Shown piece after piece: positions 23,801-34,065 of a stretch of DNA of 64,000 nt (positions are counted from its first letter, which is position 1; every line of letters begins with the position of its first letter). This stretch comes from Mya arenaria. Taxonomy: Eukaryota; Mollusca; Bivalvia; Myida; Myidae. The stretch lies in NCBI RefSeq assembly GCF_026914265.1, contig NC_069125.1, forward strand, positions 26,635,595-26,699,594, given 5' to 3'. The notes under the pieces are model-generated. The model was not told the origin of the DNA. It did no database searches and saw only the letters and a list, made by a program, of their open reading frames with translations. The position numbers were made by a program, and so were the translations under genes.

Positions 23801-25161
23801 TTTGATTTTATATATAGACATGCTCTGAATCCCCAACTACTGTCACTGGTTAGTTGTTGAATATTCGCGAATAATCGACTGGAACTGGTCGAATATCCGA
23901 CTGGCAAAAACATGAACAAAAGTGAAATAAAACAGTGTTCGTTACGAAGATACGTATGTATACATAAATAAAACCCCAAACACTGTTTGATTTCTTTACA
24001 TGTGTACCATTTAACCCTAAAAAAGACACAAAAATCTGAATCCCCAACTGGATGGTAGTTGAATATTCGCGAATGATGGAATGGAAATGGTCGAATATCC
24101 GATTGGCGAATGTACGAATACAGGTGAATTAAACCAAAAAGCCAAAATTTTGCCAAAAAGAAATATATGTGTAGATGCATGAACATACAATTGGCTTGTT
24201 TGTTTGTTCATGTGTACCTTTTAACCATGAAATAAGAAGAAAACAATATGAATCCCCAACTACCAACTGGTTGGTGGTTGGATATTCGCGAATAACCGAC
24301 TAGAAATCGTCGAGTTAAGTTTAATATCAACATCAACATCTTACTCTGATTTTTCGAATTCCCAAATGGCAACTAGTAGGTAGTTGAATATTCGTATCCC
24401 AAACTACCAACTACCTTCCAACTTTACCGTCATCAGCATTACATAATGATAAACCTGTATATATAAAGTATGACCTATTCAACCTTTGAGGACGGAATAC
24501 GGATCTTGCACATGGCACTTTATCTTTATGTACTGAACACATGTGCAAATTAAAAAAAATCGTAAAGGAAAATTGGACTCTCACCGATGGATGGACAGTG
24601 CAATGTTATAATTATGCTCTCTTTTGGGGACAAAGGAGAGGTACAATGTTAGCGTTGAGTGGTATTTCGATGAAGTTCGATTAAGTTCTGCGTTTAGGAT
24701 CATTATATAAAATACAGGGAGCTCTGTATGTACATACCCAATTCTTTCACGCCAAATCCGGGCAAACACGGCGATACTTCTCGGCAATCACCGACTATTC
24801 CATTTTCTCTCCAATACCCCGGTTTACAAATACATTTTGTGTTTTGAAATCGTGTACACGAATCCGCTACTACTTCACCAGATTCTTTATAAGTCCCTTT
24901 ACATTCCGTACATCTTTTACAGTAAATTGCTCTATTGTAGTCCTTTATAAAGCGTCCATCAGGACAGTCCTGACATACTGTCTGGCCACCGTCTTGACTA
25001 CAGTTTTCAATCCAGAAAGTTCCAGGGGGGCACATTTTACACTGGATGATTTCGCGGTTAAATTCTATTGAATAATAATGGTCATCAAACTGTGTCACAT
25101 TTTCTGTTGTGGCTTCAATCAGCCTTATGGCAATGGTTATTCGTATCATCACACGTGCCAT
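17897..25161 (-). CDS. TNF-receptor-superfamily type I membrane receptor (five exons)
   Basis: Exons 25161-24738, 20784-20620, 19483-19339, 18559-18475 and 17941-17897, all with GT-AG borders and matching phases (1,1,2,0). The sum is 864 nt, giving 287 aa. Residues 1-17 (MARVMIRITIAIRLIEA) look like a weak signal peptide. Residues ~40-195 hold about four cysteine-rich domains, starting CKMCPPGTF and including CQDCPDGRF, CKRCTECKG, CICKPGYW and TPCQNCSLCLEGW. A transmembrane helix lies at ~207-230 (IVGAICGVIFAVAILIGIII), followed by a ~57-residue basic/acidic tail. No death domain or clear TRAF-binding motif is visible, so it may be a non-death receptor. The last exon (14 codons) has a strong acceptor but little coding signal and is the least sure part. 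The ligand is unknown. Confidence 0.82.
18420..18559 (-). other. TNFR-like gene exon 4 and its donor site
   Basis: Coding 18559-18475 (RRNEQHLEKTDEREKKLL), ending at an exact AAC|GTAAGT donor. It encodes part of the cytoplasmic tail. A second possible acceptor 3 nt downstream (after CAG) would drop one codon. Confidence 0.65.
19640..19900. repeat. Degenerate MITE relative of the 58137 family
   Basis: Contains GATTGCAGATTTTCAT, AAAATTGATATTTTATG and GCGATCTGTTCTATTGT in the same order as the interior of the intact copy at 58137-58484. Ends decayed; in intron 2 of the TNFR-like gene. Confidence 0.45.
20293..20570. repeat. Dispersed repeat beginning CAAGAGCGCTACAGGGCG
   Basis: Non-coding block in the TNFR-like intron 2, with a CAAGAGC start shared in style with the element at 8219. 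No terminal repeats or ORF. Family assignment not possible from sequence alone. Confidence 0.35.
20812..22340. mobile_element. TIR element (CAGTTGAACACCGTT) interrupted by a LINE fragment
   Basis: The left end ACAGTTGAACACCGTTAATTCGAA (20814 on) mirrors the right end at 22322-22340, where the reverse complement reads CGTTGAACACCGCTTTTCCGAA. The flanking interior on both sides shares TTCGAATTA and GCGATTATTTCGG-type words. It lies in the first intron of the TNFR-like gene and contains the LINE piece at 21096-21755. A shorter relative is at 62512-62697. Mariner-like origin is inference. Confidence 0.55.
21096..21755 (+). pseudogene. LINE (L1/Tx1-like) ORF2 C-terminal fragment
   Basis: Plus-strand frames read IQIKPLKANHAKEDNLNQIL, then CNPTNSSLCQFCSEYNQYI with MEHL, then DITPTFTAFKNYI and LRYKIEHEIAFMNDKLTVY. 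This order (LCxFC..ETxEHL, then the terminal EIAxxNxKLxxxxxKW region) is that of the C-terminus of L1-type retrotransposons. At least two frame changes. Nested in the TIR element at 20812-22340. Confidence 0.72.
22545..24430. repeat. Satellite-like tandem array, ~211-bp unit, in the TNFR-like intron 1
   Basis: Units carry CCCCAACTA, TTGGTAGTTGAATATTCGCG, ACTGGAAATGGTCGAATATC and ACATATGTGTACATG in fixed order. CCCCAACT falls at 22791, 23002, 23649, 23831, 24042 and 24254, giving spacings of 211, 182, 211 and 212 apart from one 647-bp gap. The gap holds a ~430-bp unrelated insertion at about 23085-23520. Frames on the minus strand across the units repeat each other and are not genes. Confidence 0.8.
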
Positions 25162-25560
25162 TTTGGTAATGGATTATTCACTAATGAGGTAAATATTCGG
25201 CGAAAACCGGCTTATTCCGCCATCCAAGTTTTTGTTGGCGCGGAAACTGCCGAGGTTATTCGGAGAACATCGGAATGACAATGCTTTTTTACGAAATGAA
25301 ACGACAGTTTTCCGAAACGTTCGGCTGATACCGCCGACAGAATTTTACTACACTTGGCAACGCTATTTATAGAACGAAATTCGGAACCAGTAAATTTAAC
25401 AACTTTGGTTTGTCTTCGATTTTGAGTAGATCGCGATGTTGATGATGGGGTACCCCCCCCCCCCCGGAAAAACTCACCGGATTTACACGATTTGGAAAAA
25501 TGACCACTGAGAAGACTAAAATTACGGAAATCCGTAACACCTTCAGTCATATCCTGACGT
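25162..25560 (-). promoter_or_regulatory. Upstream region of the TNFR-like gene
   Basis: GC-richer stretch directly upstream of the TNFR-like start codon, containing a 13-C run (25450-25462). It is the likely 5' UTR/promoter zone, but no core motif is certain. Confidence 0.3.
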
Positions 25561-25779
25561 AAGTAAGTTAACTTATAATATCACTAAGCATATGATGCAA
25601 TACTTTCATCGTATCTAAAATATAATTGACAATAATTTTATTCCAATGACATACTTCATATTAACAACACTTATTTTTTTCTTTTAACTAGACTATGAAT
25701 AATTTAGGAAATTGACTTAAGTAATGAAATGACTTAAGATGTTTTATGAATACAAGCCCAGAGTAAACAACGGTTAAAC

Positions 25780-25945
25780 AGTTACTAATTAAGTCGTTTT
25801 AACGAAATACACAAGTCATTTAACGAGATACGTGAGTTGTTTTAACAAGATGAAAAATAACACATATGTCACCTCTATCCCACCGTAAATACAGTAATTT
25901 GGGGTATTCCGGATCAGTAACAACCTTTTCGCGTATTTTTAGTTC
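25780..25945 (-). repeat. Dispersed repeat, inverted relative to 36500-36680
   Basis: The reverse complement reads TGATCCGGAATACCCCAAAT, ACTGTATTTAC and CGTTAAATGACTTGTG. 36528-36620 on the plus strand has AGATCCGGAATACCCCAAAC, ACTGTATTTAACC and related words in the same order. A shared ~160-bp repeat in opposite orientation. Confidence 0.55.
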
Positions 25946-26424
25946 AAACCCATTGGTATGAATTATATTTTTTATATTACATGAAGGACAAACTATTCCT
26001 AAGTTGAACCAAACTTGTTTGTAACAAAATGTTACGGCTTTTATTGATATTTACACGCTTGAATAACCTCACCAATTTGGTTACTTCCGGTTCACCTTGG
26101 CCAGTTTCGGATCAAAGTATGGGTGTTCTCAAAGTAGTTATACAACTTTGTCAAAGGGTTACACTTCACTAAATTAGAAGTATATAATGTGTTTCACATT
26201 GAATTAAGAAGTTGGGGCATACATTTGTACCAGTTAATCAATGTATTCCTATATATGCCTTGTGGACATGCCATATTCAAATTTAACAAAGCGGGCATTT
26301 TAAAAGAGAACAATGAATTAACTAGATTGTATTTTAAACATACATGCTAGCATTAAATAGCATTAAATAACAAACTAACACAACTTTAGAACATGCATTC
26401 ATTAAGATTCCAGTTATAACACAG

Positions 26425-26710
26425 GAATTAACAAATACTCACACTCATAACATCACATACCAGGTATGTACACAACAATCAAAGTTTGACTAGACTTATA
26501 AAATCACATTTTTAAAACATGGTTACACACTTGAAGATTTTACCCTGTATCATAGAGCATCAATTAACAAGTACTCACACTTATAACATCACATACCAGG
26601 TATACAAAACGAATCAAAGTTTGACTAGACTTATATAAAAAATCACATTTAAAAAACATGATAACGCACACTTGGAAGATTTTACCCTGTATCATTAAGC
26701 ATCAATTAAA
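26425..26710. repeat. Tandem duplication of a ~135-bp unit
   Basis: Two consecutive units share ACTCACACT-ATAACATCACATACCAGGTAT, CAAAGTTTGACTAGACTTAT and GATTTTACCCTGTATCAT-AGCATCAATTAA. The second unit has small indels. It lies just downstream of the HIRAN-like exon, possibly in its 3' flank. Confidence 0.8.
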
Positions 26711-26724
26711 CAACTGTTCTTTTA

Positions 26725-27279
26725 CTAAATAAATGACACGTTCATAGCTGAACCTTCTTGCATTGTTTCAAATGCTGAGCGCAACAGGGAGACAGACATT
26801 TCAAATGTTCTTGATGGACACGAGATGAAATAGGAGCATGGGATAACAGCACCCCCTCCTTTCTCGTTAAGTGCTGGCCAGGGAGGAAAGCTTGGACACG
26901 GTTCACCAGTTGTAATGGCGTAAATACTTCTCTCCTCGTCAAGAACACTTCTGAAAAACCCTGCTAATGTTCTTGGTACATGACCAATGGGAAGGCCGGC
27001 AATGTCGGATAATTTCAATTGTCTACTTTGGTCTGTAACCATGTCATGAATATGTTCATTAAATGTCTCAAGGTCTGGCAGCCACAAAAGACATGCCTCT
27101 TTGTCTACAATGTTAGTGTATTCACAGTCCACCCTAAGTTTAGTAGGCGAATCCGTAATAGGTGGCTTGATCTTGTAGACATGGTATCCCTTAATAACAC
27201 TTTTCTCCAACACAATGGTCTTCAACAAAGTAGCATCAGTTGTGCCTGAAGGACCAGGAACTGGCTCACTGGTTTTTAC
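26725..27279 (-). CDS. HIRAN-like domain protein, terminal exon
   Basis: The exon opens after a strong acceptor (TTCTGTTTCAG at 27280) with VKTSEPVPGPSGT and runs 184 codons to a stop at 26725. About 20 residues in, LEKSVIKGYHVYKIKPPI begins a domain. LRVDCEYTNIVDKEACLLW and IAGLPIGHVPRTLAGFFRSV (near residues 50-115) resemble the HIRAN pattern (E..N..D..A, IG.VPR..A) found with DNA-repair and transposon-linked proteins. TGEPCPSFPPWP and GGGAVIPCSYFI follow. No ATG is needed in this exon because it is spliced. The upstream exon is probably the Psq-like segment at 27508-27714, joined in phase 0 only if its frame is intact. The role is unknown; transposon-derived origin is likely. Confidence 0.6.
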   Translation of the reverse strand, partial: VKTSEPVPGPSGTTDATLLKTIVLEKSVIKGYHVYKIKPPITDSPTKLRVDCEYTNIVDKEACLLWLPDLETFNEHIHDMVTDQSRQLKLSDIAGLPIGHVPRTLAGFFRSVLDEERSIYAITTGEPCPSFPPWPALNEKGGGAVIPCSYFISCPSRTFEMSVSLLRSAFETMQEGSAMNVSFI

Positions 27280-27507
27280 CTGAAACAGAAAGTGTTTAAT
27301 TGATCAATATTAAATTAGGTATATTCACTAAATTTTATGTTTTTAGTAGGAAATTGAATTTGAATATCACAAAACAGGATAAGTGTATTTGTTTTTAAGA
27401 TTCACTATACTTACAAATGTACATGTATATCAATTTCAAGGCAGTTACAGATGAACAAAATATTAATGTGCAAGATGTACTGGTAATTATTAGAAACATC
27501 AACTAAA

Positions 27508-27714
27508 TCAACTTCTCCAGAAAGCCGCCTGTGTAAATAACCATAGGACACACCATAAAGTTCTGAAGCTTTTCTTATAGACTTTACCTTTTTTTTCGAT
27601 TGCGATAATGGCTCGCCTACATCTCAGGGCTTTCCCGGGGGCTCCACTTTGGTATTTCTTTATAATACATCTAGCTTTCTTCACAGCTGGGCTTTGATGT
27701 TTTGGTTTTCCCAT
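27508..27714 (-). pseudogene. Psq-type helix-turn-helix segment with an A8 frameshift
   Basis: Begins MGKPKHQSPAVKKARC just after an acceptor (TTATTTTCAG). It reads CRRAIIAIEKK to an 8-A run, after which the frame that continues the family is a different one: KSIRKASELYGVSYGYLHRR, LSGE. The combined pattern (AI..V..G.SIRKA...Y.V...L..R..G) is the pipsqueak-type DNA-binding helix-turn-helix used by Tigger/pogo transposases and host transcription factors. The A8 run makes a one-base sequencing error, a true mutation, or a splice donor (AG|GTAAAG right there) all possible. Confidence 0.5.
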
Positions 27715-28238
27715 TTCTGAAAATAACAATTCAACTAAATTACATGTATTCAAGACACAATACTAAGTTCAAGTATTTTAAAGCTTAAAATTTTCAATCC
27801 AAAGTTCCATTAAGCAAAACTATCATAGATGTATCCTGGATATGTCAAAATGATCATTCAAATAACTCTCTTGAACATTAAAATGAAAATAAGCATAAAT
27901 ATTCATTTAAAAAAAAAATACAACACATAAAAGCTGTTTGACAGCTCAAAATACATTTGAGAAAATCACCCATTGAGTATCAATTAGGGAGTCACGTGAT
28001 CCGTAACTACCTGAACGATCAATATCATAACATGTGGCAATTTACACAGGCGGCCGATATATATTGGCTTATTTTGGGTCATAAAGGACATAATTTGTGA
28101 ACATTTTGATGTATAAATATGATGCATTTAAACAATACTTACTGGTAAGACTCCGATGTTTTCATTGAAACGCCATAATTTTCCCGTACTTTGTAAAGAG
28201 CGAGTGCGCAATGTCCGTCGAAGCTATTTTCTATCTCA

Positions 28239-29068
28239 CAGGCATCTGAATCATTGTTTGTCACTTAAATGTTGTTTAAAACCATTTTGGGTACATACAA
28301 TGAGATAAACAACACATCTGAAGATATTAAGCGTCTTTGATATACGAAAAAGAAACAAGGTATGTAACTCAAACTTACCCGATTTCACGGTAGAGTCCAG
28401 TTTTATGCAAATTTCTCAACCAACATATAATCAATCCATTTCTAAATAATGGAAAGAAGAGTCAATTACCTTTAAAATGGTGTTCGATATGTTGGTATAA
28501 CTATATTGTCTTTAGACAAACAAGCATAATTCAATGTCCAATTCTCGTGTTTTTCTTTAGTCGGAAAGAGTACAGCAAATTCAAATCTTCAATTTTCTCC
28601 GTGTAAACAGTACTAATCACAGACCTATTGAAGTTATTTTATGCTTCAGAGTACAGATAAATTTATTCCATTCCTTAATATCACAAAAAGACTAACATCA
28701 CAATGTTAGAAACAACTGTATCAGTCTTTAAATTAAATCCTCTTTAAATTTCGTAGGCAGCCGGCCATTTTACCGACAAGCGCCCAGATGATGTCATTGA
28801 CATGTACATTTAACATCTTTGTACCGGCTTGAATGTGAGCCACAAAAGCTTGGATGGGTCAAATACTCTTCTTTGGAGGTTGATCAGAAACATCTGAGCG
28901 CTGTCAGGAAAATGTCAGCCTCAAACAAAATTTTAAAGTGGATTTTTTTTCTTTTTTGTATATCAAAGACATTAAATGTCTTCAGATGTGTTGTTTATCT
29001 CATTGCATGTACCCAAAATGGTTTGAAACAACATTTTAGTGACAAACAATGATTCAGATACCTGTGGT
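28239..29068. repeat. Long inverted repeat, ~115-bp arms, ~600-bp spacer
   Basis: The left arm 28239-28355 (CAGGCATCTGAATCATTG .. AACAACACATCTGAAGA .. GTCTTTGATATAC) is mirrored at 28952-29068, with a few mismatches and one small indel. The spacer has no repeat or gene I recognise. The arms could form a long hairpin RNA if transcribed. Confidence 0.8.
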
Positions 29069-29069
29069 C

Positions 29070-31105
29070 CAGAGTCTATCACAGACACATTATTTACTTA
29101 TTCAAGTACACAAGCACTTTTCGGCCATGTGAATTGCATTAAAATAATTGTGATGGCCTCTAACTTTCAGGCCATCACATTTATTTTAATGTCATTGATG
29201 TTGTCGTTATCAATATTTTTCGAGGCTATCACAATTATTTTAATGATATTCACTTTTTTGTTGTCAATATTTTGAATTCATTTTGCATTTTACTTTTTTT
29301 CATGATATTAGTAGACAGTGTTTTCATAATTGACAATAAGAAAATAGTTGCTGTGATACACAATTTGTAGAACTAGTTTTCTAAATAGACAAATTTTATA
29401 GATTTTTTTCATGATATTATTAAAAAAATATTGATAGATGATACAACTAAATAAACTATCATTTCAAATGTAGGTTACACATACCGTAGTCTATCACTAA
29501 TTATAATCTGACCTGCTTCTTTATTTCTTTATCAATAATATCTTCAAAAATAATTTTTCTTATTGTCTATCGTGAAAACGAGATTTTTGTAATTGTCTAT
29601 CAAAGAAATTAGATATAGTGTCAATTATGAAAATGTTTTTCTTTTTCTTAATGTTAATCATAAGAATATTTTTTGTGTGTATCATTTACATAAACAAATA
29701 TTGTCTATCATAAGAAGTGTTTTCTTTCCTTAATATATATATCTTATTTATTTTCTATTATAAAATGAATCTTCCATACTGGACATTATTGTTCATTTAA
29801 CCATTGTTTATCTGCAATCACATGGCGTCAAGATAAGTTTAATGAATATTAATAATAAGGTAATAAGTGATAGTGATTATGAAAGTAATTCTGAAAAGCA
29901 GGGGAGGATTCAGGATTAGAGAGGGCATACCTAGGGGACGTACTCCCCCCCCCCCCAGGGTCCGCTAGATGAAAGCAATTTGTGGAGAAGTCAGAAAGAA
30001 AATACTTCACATCGGTGGCATACAAGTAGTGGTGATATTGACTTCATGGCATATCTTACACATATTCTAGGATTGTGTTCTGCTACAAGACTGGAGAAAA
30101 TACTTTTTTTTCTCAGTTTTATGGCATGTATGCTTTTCTTGTTTTCAACAAATACCACAAGGATGATGGATATGTTTTCACCAGTATCAGAAATTGTTGG
30201 AAGGCGAGGAAACTGTTGTTTATTTACGGATGAAGAAACATCAAGAGGACGTAATTAAAGGAAGTTGCGCTGTTTGATTTTGTTGTTTTTATGAGTTCAC
30301 GTCGCCTGCACATGACATTTGAAAGGAGTAGTTAATTAATTTCCACTCCTTTGAAATAGAAAGCAAACTTTGACGATTTTAGGGGTTGGGCATGTGCCGG
30401 TTGTGCCCCCCCCCCCCCCCTGGAACTGCTTGCGTTAACAGTTGATCATTGCAATTGCTCATTGATCTTGTGCATATTCATTTAATACTTCAATGTGCCT
30501 GGCAACAATCTGTGATAGACTCCAGACTGAGAGCAAAAATTATTGATTGGCAATTTAAGCCAATTCAATTTATTTCTGATAGCCACTTGTTTGATCAATA
30601 TACTTTTCTTTATATTATCAAAGAATATTTATGATGCAAAAATCAATATATCACACAAAAATATATATCAATTGATTTTGTTAATATGTACCTTCAAATG
30701 TCTATAAAAGAAATGGTATATGAAAGGATTATTTTTGTATGACATACACAAATATTAATTAAAATATTTCTTTGATAGACACTAAAACTTCGTTTTAAAA
30801 GTACATATTATAGAGCATTTAAAGATGCGGACAACAGTTTCATAATCAGGATACTTTTAACACACAATCTGTTTGCTCAGTAGCCTATTCGACATGCTAA
30901 ATAATCTGTGATAGACAACAGTTTCAACGTATTTATAAACGTTGCATTAAAATGATAGACTCCTACAAAAGTATCGAATATACTATAATATAGTAATATT
31001 GCCATTCCTTTTATGACATAAAAAGTTTAAAAAAATATCACGACAACGTGAACGACATTAATAATTGTGATGGCCTCGAAGCAGGCAATAATTAAGGATA
31101 GACAA
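29070..31105. mobile_element. Degenerate ~2-kb foldback marked by GTCTATC / GATAGAC words
   Basis: The left half carries GTCTATC in plus orientation at about 29074, 29489, 29564, 29594 and 29704. The right half carries GATAGAC at about 30514, 30774, 30911, 30954 and 31096. CGAGGCTATCACAATTATT (29222 on) mirrors the plus-strand AATAATTGTGATGGCCTCGA (31060-31080). Nested pairs have position sums between about 60,180 and 60,490, so one centre near 30,150 explains all of them. Arms are strongly diverged. The centre (29,940-30,420) has two poly-C runs and one 92-codon frame without a certain family. Confidence 0.5.
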
Positions 31106-31168
31106 CTGGGCCGACCGCGCCAATCGGAACTCCTCGGCTAGTATTAAGATATGGCCTCGGATATAATA

Positions 31169-32162
31169 TCCCGGAACAACGGGTTTTCGACCGCCTAAGG
31201 ATTATTTACAGTTTAATCATAAATAAGTGATAATAAAAAATAAATGTTTGTGTGTACCATTTAAAGCAATCATTCATCTTTCAAAAAACAAAAAAAATAA
31301 AATCTGTTTCAATCGTCTGTTGTTTACATTTTGGATCCAAAATGGCGGCTGTCACATGTTGTATTTGACCTAGATACAACATGCTTTCGACCATGACCTT
31401 TAACTATACTTCGCAACAAAAGTTTGTGCACAATATTTTTTATTTTAATTTGTATAACATGTTTAGACTGTTTAATGTATTTTATTTTAAGAAATAGTAA
31501 TTAAATATTTACATATTTGCCATACAGACACTTTTTAGTTACCTATCACCACAAGAGAGGCAAAGGAATGCATAATCCCTTCTAATGGCTTTCACAATGG
31601 TATAAAATGATAAATTCACCCATCATGAACCTTGTTATCACTGGTCCAACTCTGAATGAGCCTCATATGACCTGCCTAGGCTGCAATATGTATAAGTTTA
31701 TGGTAACTGAGCGCCCAAATGCAATTCAATATAGTAACCTGTAGATAAATTTCATTTATTTTAGAATAAGCAACATACCATATTTTGATGCGCTTTTAAT
31801 GTTGTGCACTATACTAAGAAAACGATAGGGCATAGGTTTTAGGCTTTGGTAGATATATAAGATCTGGCAAACCAAAACAACACGATTTTAAAGAAGTATT
31901 TTACATGTGAAATCATTTTAAACGAAGGGTCTAATTTGGCATTAATTAAAAATGACAAATTGGTGTTGTTTCAAGTATAACTGAAGTTTTTTTTAACACT
32001 TCCATTCCCATTCTTTTTCAAATGAAGTTTTCTGACAGTTCTACTGTTATGGTTAACAATTGGAGCTTATTTTTACCGGAAGTGACGCAAAATAGAAGTG
32101 TTTTACACATTTTCAGGAGGCGGTCGAAAATAGGTTGTGGTCGAAAATAGGTTGTTCCGGGA
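31169..32162. mobile_element. 994-bp TIR-bounded insertion in duplication copy A
   Basis: The left end TCCCGGAACAACGGGTTTTC, then GACCGCCT, is mirrored at 32118-32162 (AGGCGGTCGAAAATAGG .. GTTGTTCCGGGA). The right end holds a 17-bp direct duplication GGTCGAAAATAGGTTGT. Copy B has GATATAATA directly joined to CGGGTCGTAAG, the empty site. No target duplication longer than about 2 bp is apparent. The interior has AAAATGGCGGC at 31339, a YY1-type promoter word, and no long ORF. Confidence 0.75.
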
Positions 32163-32186
32163 CGGGTCGTAAGAAAATAGTCCATC

Positions 32187-33649
32187 ATGGCCGACCAAGA
32201 AGATGTTCAAACAACCAACAGATATGTTAGTCCAAAGACAAAATGAGGAGCGAACTTTTACCACTTATTTGTGTGTAAGTGTTATTTTTATACTTATTGT
32301 ATTTTAATAAAATATAAAAATAGTTTTAAAAGAGCCCTAATGAGAAACTAATTGGAAATGTCATTAATTCTTAGTGGGTGGGGTAAAGTCTTCTTTCATT
32401 TGACAGATTCTAATATAGTAAATAGCAATTTTGAAGCTCCATTGATAAGTGGCAAAAATTAATAAAACAACTATTCTATTTGATTTTTTTTTAATAACAA
32501 ATAAGTCTGAATCTGACTTTACTTAGATCGATAATAGGTTAGACTTTCTTTCTCAGTGTATTTATCTCATACATTTCATATCATTAACTTTATTTTTTAT
32601 AATTAAAATTTACATTCTTTTAACCAAGGATGTATGGTTTATATGTCCGTGAGTGTTGGTATTGAACAACTTAATGTAATGGCACAATTGAATGCCTCGG
32701 CCCTGTTCACTAATATAGTTCTCTAAATAAATTAGATCTTCATTCTATTGGTTTAACAAAATGAGTTTGAACGCATGAACCAGCACACATTTCTTTCAAG
32801 ACTAAATTCTATGATATCCACCAGTGGTGGTGATGCAGAAACATTGAAAAATGCTGACATTATTACTGTGCCAATGAAATGCAGACATTTAAATTTTAAT
32901 CTTATTGTCATTTTCAGAGAAGAGTATGGTACCAGGGGTGCAGCTGACTCTCGATTCCCAGCTTGTTCTAATGAAAAAAGGCAGATGAGGTAATGGCTGT
33001 GCGATTTTCGAAATTCGGACAATAATTTAACAGTCAAGTATCCTATTGGTTTAAGCCCAAAAGTACCTGCATGTTTGTACAATTAACCAACAAGGATTGA
33101 CAGTATTAAAATATCAACATTGTAGATGAATTTAAACATTTACCAGTAGTCCAGAGCTAAAAGCTGCTCTCTCACAGATTGACAGTTCTTCTTGGTCATT
33201 CTTCAAAAGCCCAAAGGAGTAATTAAATTAAATTTACACATATAATTAATTATATGGCTTAAAGCAATGGCAAAAAAATATTTTCCAAACAATTGTAATC
33301 TGTTATATTATGTGTGACCTTATATGACTAGTTGGAGGAATTTTTACCAAATTTTCAAACTTGTGAAAGACTGTGATCTGATATTATGTCAGCAGTCTAA
33401 TATCTACATTTGCACAATAATTGCCAGTTGGCTCGTTTAAAGACAAAAATAAAAAAGGTGTCAGAACAGTAAAACTGTGAGGATGCAGCTTTAAATTGGC
33501 GTTGCAGTTAATGTTTTGTGAATACTTTTCTGTTGTTGTAAGGCTTTTAAAATAATTGATTTGAAGATATAATTCCTATTATTGTTGTATTTTCTGTTTT
33601 CTATTTCAGGCACTGGAATCCGAATGTAATCAAAAATGCCATTGTATGA
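32187..33649 (+). CDS. Small-exon gene of unknown function, copy A (partial model)
   Basis: A possible start ATGGCCGACCAAGAAGAT lies at 32187. The safest exons are 32918-32989, between TTTTCAG and GTAATG, reading EEYGTRGAADSRFPACSN then EKRQM, and 33610-33649, after TTTCTATTTCAG, reading HWNPNVIKNAIV and stop. Phases agree (2 then 2). Copy B keeps the same exons, borders and stop with amino-acid changes, which supports real or recently real coding sequence. The connection from 32187 is not resolved. A poly(A) word AATAAA lies at 34558. I do not recognise the family. Confidence 0.35.
33155..33497. mobile_element. MITE of the 58137 family, inside duplication copy A
   Basis: Left end AAAGCTGCTCTCTCACAGATT, right end AACTGTGAGGATGCAGCTTTAA, interior words shared with 58137-58484. 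Ends are more diverged than in that copy. Lies between the two small exons of copy A. Confidence 0.65.
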
Positions 33650-34065
33650 GGATTGACCTGCAATGCATGGAAATCATCTAACACAACTGCAACGCCTACC
33701 TTGCAAAAATGAGTGCAAGATGGAAACAAAGCATTCAGTAGAACATCTTGTCATCTCAAATATTTGATGACTTACATACTGATGTGAAGTTGAAGATAAA
33801 CGTCATCTGTTGGTCCGTGATTATTAAATAAATCCGAACATATATTTTAAAAGGGTAATATGGTAAAGGATTTATCTACCCTTAAAGTGTTTTCCTATAT
33901 TATGGAGGGAAGATAACTACAAAAACAGAAACAGATGGCATCGGCAGACCAAATGAAGGAGAACTATTTTGTTCAGTTCAATTTTTAAGACTTCAGAAAA
34001 TCCGTTAATAGGGCACATCCTTTCAAATGCCATATTGTAAACTGGGCTCTTTAAAATGTGAAAAG

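Noticed and set aside
22533..24211. Five overlapping minus-strand frames with similar Phe/Tyr/Cys-rich sequence, suggesting a repeat-protein gene
   Set aside because: They are the same satellite unit read repeatedly, with shifting frames and no splice signals or conserved start.
22545..24430. CRISPR-like regular array
   Set aside because: Units are ~211 bp and repeat along their full length without unique spacers; eukaryotic satellite.
29980..30258. 92-codon plus-strand frame with a hydrophobic middle
   Set aside because: Some neighbouring-frame words (FVEKSERKYFTSVAY, FCYKTGENTFF) hint at a decayed transposon-linked protein, but nothing firm enough to annotate.
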